A DNA stretch of 64,000 bases from Gammaproteobacteria bacterium (GTDB taxonomy: Bacteria > Pseudomonadota > Gammaproteobacteria > Enterobacterales > Alteromonadaceae), in assembly GCA_018825965.1 (NCBI GenBank), contig JAHKAA010000013.1:30968-94967 (forward strand), in the 5' to 3' direction. The notes beneath the pieces are model-generated. The model was not told the origin of the DNA and ran no database searches. It worked only from the letters and a program-made list of their open reading frames with translations. Positions 47,187 through 53,883 of the stretch are shown one piece after another (within the stretch, counting starts at the first letter, position 1; each line of letters begins with the position of its first letter). Both the position numbers and the translations under genes were made by a program.

Positions 47187-48389
47187 ATGTGGCAAGTGTA
47201 TTTTAAAGAACTGACAGAATTAGTTCGTGATAAAAAAACCATGTTTTTTGTCATTTTGCTGCCGATCCTCGTCTTCCCTGTGCTCTTTGGCATTATGGGA
47301 CTAGTGGTGGCTAATGTGGCCAAACAAGCCGAAGCTGAAGAACACCGCTATGTCATTATCAACGCAGACAAAGCCCCTGAACTGGCTGAAGCTTTGTTTT
47401 ATCACAAGAACTTTAAAAAGGTGGAGTCTGATTTAACAGATCCTGATGCGCTGAAACAAGCCATACGCGACGACCAATTTGATCTGGCTATTCTGATTGA
47501 CGGCGACTTTAGTGCAGATGCCGGCAACCTTTCGCAAAGCCAGTGGACTGTGATTTACAACATGTCGTCTCAGCTGGATATGATTGATAAATATTTCAAT
47601 GAGTTACTACGTGACTACAGCAAAAAACTGCAACTGGCCAAACTGGAAAGCTTAGGCGTAAGCGCTGAAAAAGTAGATGCTTTATTGCAGCCAGTGAAGC
47701 TGGAAAAAGTAAATACAGCCGAAAGCCGCGAAGATTTAGGCGAAAAAATAGGTGGCTTAATTGCTTATATTCTGATCCCTTTATGTTTAGCGGGCTGCTC
47801 TTATCCTGCTATTGATATAGGTGCAGGTGAAAAAGAACGGGGCACTTTAGAAACTTTATTAATATGCCCGATCAGCAGAACCTCTATTGTGTTGGGTAAA
47901 TTTCTGACGGTATTAACCACAGGACTGGCCACCGCCCTTATCACAGTCACCAGCTTTGGTGGCTGGGGTTATGTGATTGGCTCTTTAATGGGCGTGGATA
48001 TAGTGGCTAAAACCATGTCGACCTTAGGTATGGCTGATTTACTGCTGATTCTGATGATGCTTATTCCGTTGTCGGCTATTTTTGCGTCCTTGCTGCTGTC
48101 TTTGTCGATTTATGCCCGCAGCTTTAAAGAAGCACAAAATTACATTGGCCCTTTAAGCATGATTGTATTTATGCCGTTAATAGTGGCTTTAATGCCTGGT
48201 GTGGAACTGACCTGGAGTATGGCGATGTTGCCTGTGGCCAACGTAGCGCTGGCGATCAAAGAGTTGATCAAAGGCACTATGGAACCGGGCATGCTGATGG
48301 CTATTTTTGGCTCTACAGTGGTGATAGCTGCAGCGCTGCTGGCTTTTTGTGTCAGCTGGTTCCAAAAAGAAAAAGTACTGTTCAGATAA
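47187..48389 (+). CDS. natB: ABC exporter permease, NatB/ABC-2 type
   Basis: A 400-residue ABC-2 permease with one N-terminal membrane segment (MFFVILLPILVFPVLFGIMG), then a long extracytoplasmic domain (about 40-185). At least five further helices follow, from about 185 (GGLIAYILIPLCLAGCSYPA) to the C-terminus. The motif GAGEKERGTLETLLICPISR is the usual coupling signature of the NatB/CcmB-like ABC-2 group. It starts immediately after natA, an obligatory operon partner. Substrate as for NatA. Confidence 0.88.
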   Translation: MWQVYFKELTELVRDKKTMFFVILLPILVFPVLFGIMGLVVANVAKQAEAEEHRYVIINADKAPELAEALFYHKNFKKVESDLTDPDALKQAIRDDQFDLAILIDGDFSADAGNLSQSQWTVIYNMSSQLDMIDKYFNELLRDYSKKLQLAKLESLGVSAEKVDALLQPVKLEKVNTAESREDLGEKIGGLIAYILIPLCLAGCSYPAIDIGAGEKERGTLETLLICPISRTSIVLGKFLTVLTTGLATALITVTSFGGWGYVIGSLMGVDIVAKTMSTLGMADLLLILMMLIPLSAIFASLLLSLSIYARSFKEAQNYIGPLSMIVFMPLIVALMPGVELTWSMAMLPVANVALAIKELIKGTMEPGMLMAIFGSTVVIAAALLAFCVSWFQKEKVLFR

Positions 48390-48414
48390 CGAAGTTCCGT
48401 CTGACAAAGGCGGT

Positions 48415-48486
48415 AGGGGCGGGTCTTGCACCCGCCCGACCAATGTACCGCTGTGCTTATGAAAGGGCGTCCTTTATCGGCGCCCG
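48415..48486. repeat. Two GC-rich palindromes (TAGGGGCG family)
   Basis: The first is TAGGGGCGGGT-CTTGC-ACCCGCCCG. The second, about 30 bases on, is GGGCGTCCTTTATCGGCGCCC. They lie just after natB. The nearby GTACCGCTGTGCTTATGAAA also occurs in part before the M48 gene (CTGTGCTTATG near 34870), so flanks may be part of the repeat. Confidence 0.55.
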
Positions 48487-48512
48487 TATTGTTTCTAATC
48501 CTGTTTAGTGCC

Positions 48513-48636
48513 TCCCCAAAGTAATTGAAGTTGCAGCGAGGCGACAAGTGATCGAGACCCCAGGAGCATAGTTTACCTATGTGACTGGGGCGAGGAACGT
48601 AGGTAACAAAGCTGTGGCTTTAAGTACGAAGGGGAG
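48513..48636. repeat. 125-bp interspersed imperfect palindrome, copy B
   Basis: The element begins CTCCCCAAAGTAATTGAAG and ends TTTAAGTACGAAGGGGAG. It holds the same inner hairpin arms, CCCCAGGAGCATAG and CTATGTGACTGGGG, as copy A at 22341. Its last bases (GAAGGGGAG) sit 5 bases before the Nudix gene's ATG, in the position of a ribosome-binding site. Confidence 0.82.
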
Positions 48637-48640
48637 TTTT

Positions 48641-49390
48641 ATGAAATTATTTGATGCCATTGTGAACCCATACAACGGCTGCTACATAGGGCCGGAGCAA
48701 CTGCCTGACACTGTGGCTGAATTCGCTGGCCGCTTGGTTGCATCAGTGAACGCATGGCAACATCATTATGCGCTGATCTGGCTGGAGCTACCTGCTTGCC
48801 GTGCAGAGTTAATTTCTGTGGCGCTGGAGCTGGGTTTTGTGTTTCATCACTGCACCCCGGACAAACTGATGTTAAGCAAAAAACTGCAGGCCGACAGTTA
48901 TTTACCTTCAGCCGCTACCCATAGCATAGGAGTGGGTGCTGTAGTGTTATCCGCTTTGGGCAAAGTATTGCTGGTACAGGAAAAACCTTTAGAAGGCAGA
49001 AGCCCTGGTTATTTTAAGTTACCAGGCGGTATGGTAGATGCCAAAGAACATCTGGTGGACGCCGCCATTCGCGAAGTGCTGGAAGAAACAGGCGTGGCAG
49101 CACACTTTGATAGTTTTTTAGGTTTACGCCACCATCATCAGGGCCAGTTTGGCGCTTCTAACTTATATATGGTATGCCGCTTAACAGCAGAAGAAACAGA
49201 ACCCAGACCAGACCCCCGCGAAATTCTGCAAGCCCGCTGGTTCGACTGTGCTGATTATCTGGCCGACCCAAACGCCAGCCATTACAACAAATTGCTGGTA
49301 CAAACAGCGATATCCGGAGCGCGCTTATACAGCCACAAAGTACCGGGTTATATGAAAGCGCCTGATGATTATGAGATTTTTACGGGCTAG
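48641..49390 (+). CDS. Nudix hydrolase with N-terminal pre-Nudix domain
   Basis: A 249-residue Nudix enzyme. Residues 1-100 form a pre-Nudix domain like that of NUDT6 and plant NUDT2/7 enzymes (IWLELPACRAELISVALELGF, FHHCTPDKLMLSK). The Nudix box is in GGMVDAKEHLVDAAIREVLE followed by ETGV, with all catalytic Glu residues. Related enzymes hydrolyse ADP-ribose, NADH or similar nucleoside diphosphates; the substrate here is not known. The open frame reaches back to 48581, but that part translates the repeat. I set the start at 48641. The apparent Shine-Dalgarno (GGGGAG) belongs to the repeat. Confidence 0.85.
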   Translation: MKLFDAIVNPYNGCYIGPEQLPDTVAEFAGRLVASVNAWQHHYALIWLELPACRAELISVALELGFVFHHCTPDKLMLSKKLQADSYLPSAATHSIGVGAVVLSALGKVLLVQEKPLEGRSPGYFKLPGGMVDAKEHLVDAAIREVLEETGVAAHFDSFLGLRHHHQGQFGASNLYMVCRLTAEETEPRPDPREILQARWFDCADYLADPNASHYNKLLVQTAISGARLYSHKVPGYMKAPDDYEIFTG

Positions 49391-49493
49391 TTTTTTGTTT
49401 AAAGCTATTTGGTTCAAAGGGAATATCAAACAATAGTTGAGCTATAGTGATCTAAGCATTAGGCTATCAGAGTAAAGGCAGTGGAGCAGGAAG

Positions 49494-49706
49494 ATGTTAA
49501 GTATCCAAATCGATAATCCAGAGCTGGAAGCCGAATTAAAACAGGCATATGGCAGTAATCCGCAGTCTGTAGTCAAAGCTTTTGCGGAGTTTGTGCAGGC
49601 CAGAAGGTTAGCCGATGATATTCAAACTTCAGTAACAGAGTTGGAACAGGGGCAGGCACTCAAATCCTCTGACGTGTTTAAATCCATTCGTGCAAGGTAT
49701 GAGTAA
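49494..49706 (+). CDS. Putative antitoxin of a degraded type II toxin-antitoxin pair
   Basis: A 70-residue protein (MLSIQIDNPELEAELKQAYG...). It starts with a short strand, then helices and an acidic tail, the pattern of ribbon-helix-helix type antitoxins. GGAGCAGGAAG before the ATG is a good ribosome-binding site. Its last codons overlap by 8 bases (ATGAGTAA) the start of a remnant toxin gene, the coupling typical of RelB-RelE or ParD-ParE operons. The family cannot be named beyond this. As its partner is broken, it is likely an orphan. Confidence 0.7.
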   Translation: MLSIQIDNPELEAELKQAYGSNPQSVVKAFAEFVQARRLADDIQTSVTELEQGQALKSSDVFKSIRARYE

Positions 49707-49903
49707 ACTGCAACTCGTTTTTTCACCACGCGCAAAAGAGCGTTTGTCACAAATTGCTGCTTGAATTTCCTGAATCAGGGATTGAGCTTACAGAATATGG
49801 CTATGGAATACGAAAGGTCTGTTACAGGAAGTACAGCTTTGTTTATCGGGTCACTGGGTCTCAAATAGAAATTCTCACCGTTTTTCGCGAGAATTTGCCA
49901 TAA
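49699..49903 (+). pseudogene. RelE/ParE-family toxin remnant (internal deletion with frameshift)
   Basis: The first frame gives 21 codons (MSKLQLVFSPRAKERLSQIA...), a typical RelE/ParE start, then TGA at 49762. The +1 frame continues from about 49754 with LLLEFPESGIELTEYGYGIRK..., then YRKYSFVYRV and EILTVFRENLP, and TAA at 49901. That is a characteristic RelE/ParE C-terminal half. About 28 residues of the usual ~95-100 are missing between the two, and the frames do not match, so the deletion is neither in frame nor a simple point error. The toxin should be inactive. It overlaps the antitoxin gene's end. Confidence 0.78.
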
Positions 49904-49980
49904 GTCAGATTTTAATTAATTCTCCACACAACAGGCTAAAGCTCAGAGCTTTTCAAGCGCAGAATAGATTTCCTTATAGT

Positions 49981-50017
49981 GGTTTAGCTCGCTAAACCCG
50001 TCGAATTCGACGGCTTT
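49981..50017. promoter_or_regulatory. Adjacent palindromes upstream of the WYL regulator
   Basis: Two dyads lie side by side. GGTTTAGC-TC-GCTAAACC spans 49981-49998. A perfect 16-bp palindrome, CCGTCGAATTCGACGG, spans 49998-50013 and extends to AAA...TTT with one mismatch. They are 90-120 bases ahead of the WYL gene and could be operators for it, or part of a dispersed repeat. The second is very like the palindrome inside the KilA-N gene at 58814. Confidence 0.45.
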
Positions 50018-50050
50018 AAACTCAAATGCAAACAAAGCCATTGTCGATCT

Positions 50051-50096
50051 TGTCCCTGTTCAGTTATGGTAAAGCATAGGAGATCATTCAGGGACA
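50051..50096. promoter_or_regulatory. Inverted repeat at the WYL gene start (candidate operator)
   Basis: TGTCCCTG at 50051-50058 and CAGGGACA at 50089-50096 are perfect 8-base arms, 30 bases apart. The right arm lies just before the GTG start. WYL regulators of the BrxR/CapW class are known to bind inverted repeats at their own promoters, so this is a reasonable autoregulatory site; not proven. Confidence 0.45.
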
Positions 50097-50100
50097 GAAA

Positions 50101-50940
50101 GTGCTTAGCATTAATCAGGACAAAAGATTATGGTTTATTGAGCTGATCGCCTGGTGGGAAGGCCGCATCAGCGCCAGTCACTTAATGCGCCAGTTTGGCA
50201 TCAGCCGCACTCAGGCACAAAAAGATATTCTTTATTACCACCAGCTGTTACCCGGCAATCTGCTTTATCACGCCAGTTATAAAGGTTTTTTACCACAAGC
50301 CGCTTTTCAGCAAGCCTACATTTCCGGTGACGTAGTGGAATACCTGAACTGGGTGAGCCATCAGGACGCCATTACAGACGTAAGCACAGCTTTGCCCTAC
50401 ACCACTTTGGCGTTGCCCAAACGCCAGGTTAGCGCCGAAATTATCCGCGTACTGGTGACTGCCATCCGGCAAAAGCGCCGGGTAGAGGTGGACTATGTGT
50501 CGGTCAGCAACCCAGACCGCCAAGGCCGCATTATAGTGCCCCATCATTTTGTCAGCGCCGGCTTACGATGGCATTTGCGAGCCTTTTGCGAAAAATCAAA
50601 TGGCTTTCGCGACTTTGTATTAAGCCGCTTTCGTGGTGTGCCTGAGTTAATGAATAAAACCAACATCAGCGCAGAACAAGACAGCGGCTGGACCACTGAA
50701 CTTTATTTGGAATTCCAGCCCGACCCCCGCCTCAAACCAGCCCAACAAGAAGTACTGCACCACGACTACCAAATGCAAAAGGGCAAACTCCTGATCCATA
50801 CCCGCGCTTGTTTAGCCCAATACGTACTGCAGGAAATGCAGGTCAACATCCGCGACATCAACATCAGCCCAGAAGCCCAGCAACTGGTTTTAGTGAACCT
50901 CAACGACATAAAACCCTGGCTATTTGAAGAGAAATCATAA
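50101..50940 (+). CDS. WYL-domain transcriptional regulator (BrxR/CapW-like) upstream of cas genes
   Basis: A 279-residue regulator. The N-terminal winged helix is ISASHLMRQFGISRTQAQKDI. A WYL domain (about 115-190) contains VEVDYVSVSNPDRQGRIIVPHHF and LRWHLRAFCEKSNGFRDF. A short C-terminal WCX-like domain follows. The layout is that of BrxR/CapW, homodimeric repressors commonly found next to phage-defence systems, thought to sense a nucleic-acid or nucleotide ligand through WYL. Here it lies 222 bases ahead of cas3 on the same strand, so it is a candidate controller of the cas operon. The start codon is GTG; no ATG is available before residue 24. CAGGGACAG is the nearest Shine-Dalgarno. Confidence 0.86.
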   Translation: MLSINQDKRLWFIELIAWWEGRISASHLMRQFGISRTQAQKDILYYHQLLPGNLLYHASYKGFLPQAAFQQAYISGDVVEYLNWVSHQDAITDVSTALPYTTLALPKRQVSAEIIRVLVTAIRQKRRVEVDYVSVSNPDRQGRIIVPHHFVSAGLRWHLRAFCEKSNGFRDFVLSRFRGVPELMNKTNISAEQDSGWTTELYLEFQPDPRLKPAQQEVLHHDYQMQKGKLLIHTRACLAQYVLQEMQVNIRDINISPEAQQLVLVNLNDIKPWLFEEKS

Positions 50941-50947
50941 ACTTACC

Positions 50948-50993
50948 AACAACCTGCACACTTAGTTTACAGGTGTTTTTGTACAGTGTTGTT
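50948..50993. promoter_or_regulatory. Imperfect dyad in the cas3 upstream region
   Basis: AACAACCTGCACA (50948-50960) and TGTACAGTGTTGTT (50980-50993) form an inverted repeat with one mismatch and one extra base. A second small hairpin, TGGCGA-AA-TCGCCA, lies at 51052-51065. Both are in the 222-bp WYL-cas3 gap that should hold the cas promoter. I cannot place -35 and -10 boxes with confidence. Confidence 0.35.
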
Positions 50994-51050
50994 AATTCAG
51001 GGAGAGAGGGTAAAGTGGTAGTTAAGTTATACAGTGAACTACAGCCAACT

Positions 51051-51170
51051 ATGGCGAAATCGCCAGAATTGGATGGTCGTTTCAAGCCTGTAGAAGAAGG
51101 TACTGATGCAATGAATAATTTGGCAATAGCGCTCTATTGTTTGAACTCAGGGAATAACAGCAATGACTGA
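51051..51170 (+). CDS. Possible small ORF overlapping the cas3 start
   Basis: A 39-codon frame (MAKSPELDGRFKPVEEG...) that ends with TGA inside the first codons of cas3, overlapping it by 8 bases (ATGACTGA). The frame is open further back to a GTG at 50973. The arrangement would couple cas3 translation to a leader peptide. There is no clear ribosome-binding site and no recognised family, so it may be chance. Confidence 0.25.
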   Translation: MAKSPELDGRFKPVEEGTDAMNNLAIALYCLNSGNNSND

Positions 51171-53883
51171 CATAGCAGCCGCAGGCTACTTTGGTTACTG
51201 GGGCAAAGCGAAGAAAGACCCAGAACACCCCGGGCCGGATTATCATTTACTGGCTTACCATAGTTTGGATGTGGCGGCGGTGGGCTGGCATTTATTAAAT
51301 CCCGAAAACAAACTGTGTCAGGAGCTGGCAGAGTTTATTCAACTTACTCCTGCTCAACTACAGCGTTTATTTACCTTTGCTTTGATATTGCATGATTTTG
51401 GCAAGTTCAGCGGCGCTTTTCAGGCATTAAAAGTGTTTGATACTGCAGCGTTGCATCAATTTAAAGTTCGCAGGCCTTATGACGGAGCTAAAGCACGGCA
51501 CGACATGCTGGGTTGGGTGTTGTGGCAAATAGCATTGGAAGAAGGCTTAGATTTACCAAAGCTAACACGGCAGACACTACCAAAAGCTGTTCTGGATAAA
51601 GCGTTGTGTACACTGTTTGACACGACCTGGGGTCATCATGGTAAACCTATCCGGCCCGGTCGCTTGGGAGAGCTGGAAGATCACCTGGTTGATGCCAATA
51701 TTCTGCATGCCAAAAACTTTATTGAAGAAGCGGCACAGTTACTTCAACCAGAGTGGCCTGCTGCTTTCTTTACAGCAGAAGTGCAAAGCTGTTTTCGTCA
51801 AATCAGCTGGCACCTGGCTGGTGTTGCAATTTTGGCCGATTGGCTGGGCTCCGATACCCGCTTTTTTCCTTACAAGACAGAGGTTATAAGCCTGGCAGAA
51901 TACTGGCCAGATACTTTAGCACGGGCAGAGCAGGCCATTGCTGCAACAGATTTATTTAAAGCCTTTAGCGTGCAACCTTTTTCTGGTTTTCAGCAGCAGT
52001 TTGGTTTTATACCAACACCTTTGCAGCAGTGGGCAGCTAATGTGCCAATTGCCGACGGGCCACAGCTGTTTATTCTGGAAGATATAACCGGCTCTGGTAA
52101 AACTGAAGCGGCTTTGACGCTGACACAGCGCATTATGGCGGCAGGTCAGGCCGAAGGCTTTTACTTTGGCTTGCCCTCGATGGCAACGTCAAACGCCATG
52201 TTTAAACGGGTTACTTCGCACTATCAGCAGATGTATCAGCAAAATGCTCCAAGCATAGTATTGGCTCATGGTGCCCGCGATATGGAGCAAAGCTTCAGAG
52301 ATATCCTGTTACCAAACAGAACAGCAGATGCCAGCTATCAAGCGGATGAGCAAACTGCTACCGCAATATGCAATGAATGGTTTGCTGATTCGCGGAAAAA
52401 GGCTTTGCTGGCACCGGTCGGCGTTGGCACTTTAGACCAGGCTTTATTGGCGGTATTGCCGCGGCGGCATCAGGCACTGCGGATGATCGGTTTGCATCGC
52501 AAGGTACTTATTTTTGATGAAGTACATGCTGCCGATGAATATATGCTGGTGTTATTACAGGATTTGTTGCAACTACATGCCAGACAAGGCGGCAGTGTGA
52601 TTTTATTAACCGCAACTCTGGCTCAGCAGCAACGACAACAATTAGTTAAGCGCTGGCTGGAGGTTTTAGGCCAGTCAAGCCATTGTGATGATAACAATGC
52701 TTTCCCGCTCGCGACTCAAGTTAGTGTCGCAGGTGTACAACAAATGGCTTTGACCTCCCGCGCTGATGTCTGCCGTACACTGAGCGTTTCTTTTTTGCAT
52801 ACTGTCATCGATTGTGTAGTCACTATTGCCACTGCGGTAGCAAAAGGGCAATCGGTGGTGTGGATCTGTAATTCGGTTGCCGATGCCTTAGCCGCTTACA
52901 AATTAGTCTCAACTGCTGTAGCTGATCCAGCACAATGCCTGTTGTTCCATAGCCGTTTTGCATTAATAGACCGGCAACGTATTGAACAACAGGTGCTGGG
53001 TATTTTAGGCAAACAATCTACCGCAGTTGAACGTAAAGGTAAGGTAGTGATCTCAACTCAGGTATTTCAGGAAAGTCTTGATGCCGATGCAGATTTAATG
53101 ATTTCTGATCTATGCCCAATTGATGACTTAATTCAGCGGGCAGGTCGTTTGCATCGGCATACCCGCAATGCCAATGGTAGCTATCAGGCTGGTATAAAAG
53201 ATCAACGTACAGCGCCGCTGTTGTATGTACATTGCCCGGAGTTTACTACTGCACCAAAAGCAGATTGGTTATCGGCTCAGTTTCGCAATACGCAGCTGGT
53301 GTATCGCTCACCAGGTAAGCTATGGCTTGGGTTACGGGTGTTAAACCGGCAGCAAGCCATTCGGATGCCGGAAGATGCCAGATTGCTGATTGAGGCTGTG
53401 TATGGCGAGCAAGCCAGCAAGGACATTCCGGAAGCTTTGTGGCAAGACGAACTGATGCATCATGGTGAAATTCAGCGCAAAACCAATAAAGCTATGCAGC
53501 AAACCATTGATTGGCATCAAGGTTATTGTGCCGATAGTGCCGTACAGTGGTATGAAGATGAAACCGAAATTAGTACCCGTTACAGTGATATCGAGACAGT
53601 CGAAGTGGTACTGTTAAAACGCAATGCTGCCGGGCAAATTCTGCTATGGGCAGATGGGCAGGCACATGCGTTGGCGCTAAGCAAACTAAAACTACCGAAA
53701 CATCACGCCGATAAGTTGGCTGATTTTACTGCACAGCATCCGGCACAAGCTGAGCAATTTAAGCAGCAATATCGTCAGGCAAAATTTACCCGCTTTTGGT
53801 TGGCTGAGGATGACTCAAATTTCAGCTATAGCCAGTTAACCGGCTTTAGCGCTAATACAGATGATAGCAAGGAGGTGGCATGA
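51163..53883 (+). CDS. cas3: CRISPR-associated nuclease-helicase Cas3, type I-E
   Basis: A 906-residue Cas3 with an N-terminal HD nuclease fused to an SF2 helicase. After Cascade binds its target, Cas3 nicks and degrades the non-target strand. The HD domain shows YHSLDVAAVGWHL, LHDFGKFSGAF (His77-Asp78) and WGHHGKP. The helicase has Walker A in EDITGSGKTEAAL (near residue 310), a DExH box FDEVHAADEY (near 452), motif III LLTATLAQQQR, and motif VI QRAGRLHRH. All key residues are present. The ATG at 51163 follows AGGGAATAACAGC. Its stop overlaps cse1 by 4 bases (ATGA). Confidence 0.97.
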   Translation: MTDIAAAGYFGYWGKAKKDPEHPGPDYHLLAYHSLDVAAVGWHLLNPENKLCQELAEFIQLTPAQLQRLFTFALILHDFGKFSGAFQALKVFDTAALHQFKVRRPYDGAKARHDMLGWVLWQIALEEGLDLPKLTRQTLPKAVLDKALCTLFDTTWGHHGKPIRPGRLGELEDHLVDANILHAKNFIEEAAQLLQPEWPAAFFTAEVQSCFRQISWHLAGVAILADWLGSDTRFFPYKTEVISLAEYWPDTLARAEQAIAATDLFKAFSVQPFSGFQQQFGFIPTPLQQWAANVPIADGPQLFILEDITGSGKTEAALTLTQRIMAAGQAEGFYFGLPSMATSNAMFKRVTSHYQQMYQQNAPSIVLAHGARDMEQSFRDILLPNRTADASYQADEQTATAICNEWFADSRKKALLAPVGVGTLDQALLAVLPRRHQALRMIGLHRKVLIFDEVHAADEYMLVLLQDLLQLHARQGGSVILLTATLAQQQRQQLVKRWLEVLGQSSHCDDNNAFPLATQVSVAGVQQMALTSRADVCRTLSVSFLHTVIDCVVTIATAVAKGQSVVWICNSVADALAAYKLVSTAVADPAQCLLFHSRFALIDRQRIEQQVLGILGKQSTAVERKGKVVISTQVFQESLDADADLMISDLCPIDDLIQRAGRLHRHTRNANGSYQAGIKDQRTAPLLYVHCPEFTTAPKADWLSAQFRNTQLVYRSPGKLWLGLRVLNRQQAIRMPEDARLLIEAVYGEQASKDIPEALWQDELMHHGEIQRKTNKAMQQTIDWHQGYCADSAVQWYEDETEISTRYSDIETVEVVLLKRNAAGQILLWADGQAHALALSKLKLPKHHADKLADFTAQHPAQAEQFKQQYRQAKFTRFWLAEDDSNFSYSQLTGFSANTDDSKEVA

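Noticed and set aside
48581..48640. Upstream extension of the Nudix frame (MTGARNVGNK...)
   Set aside because: This part is translated repeat sequence; homologous N-termini begin at the ATG at 48641.
49981..50000. Possible degenerate CRISPR repeat (GCTAAACC shared with the repeat end), as in CreA-type crRNA-like RNAs
   Set aside because: Only 8-9 bases are shared with the repeat end, with no CCCCG/CGGGG stem nearby and no second pseudo-repeat at a spacer's distance.
50051..50075. Possible pseudo-repeat starting CTGTTC before the WYL gene
   Set aside because: Identity to the CRISPR repeat stops after six bases and the hairpin is absent.
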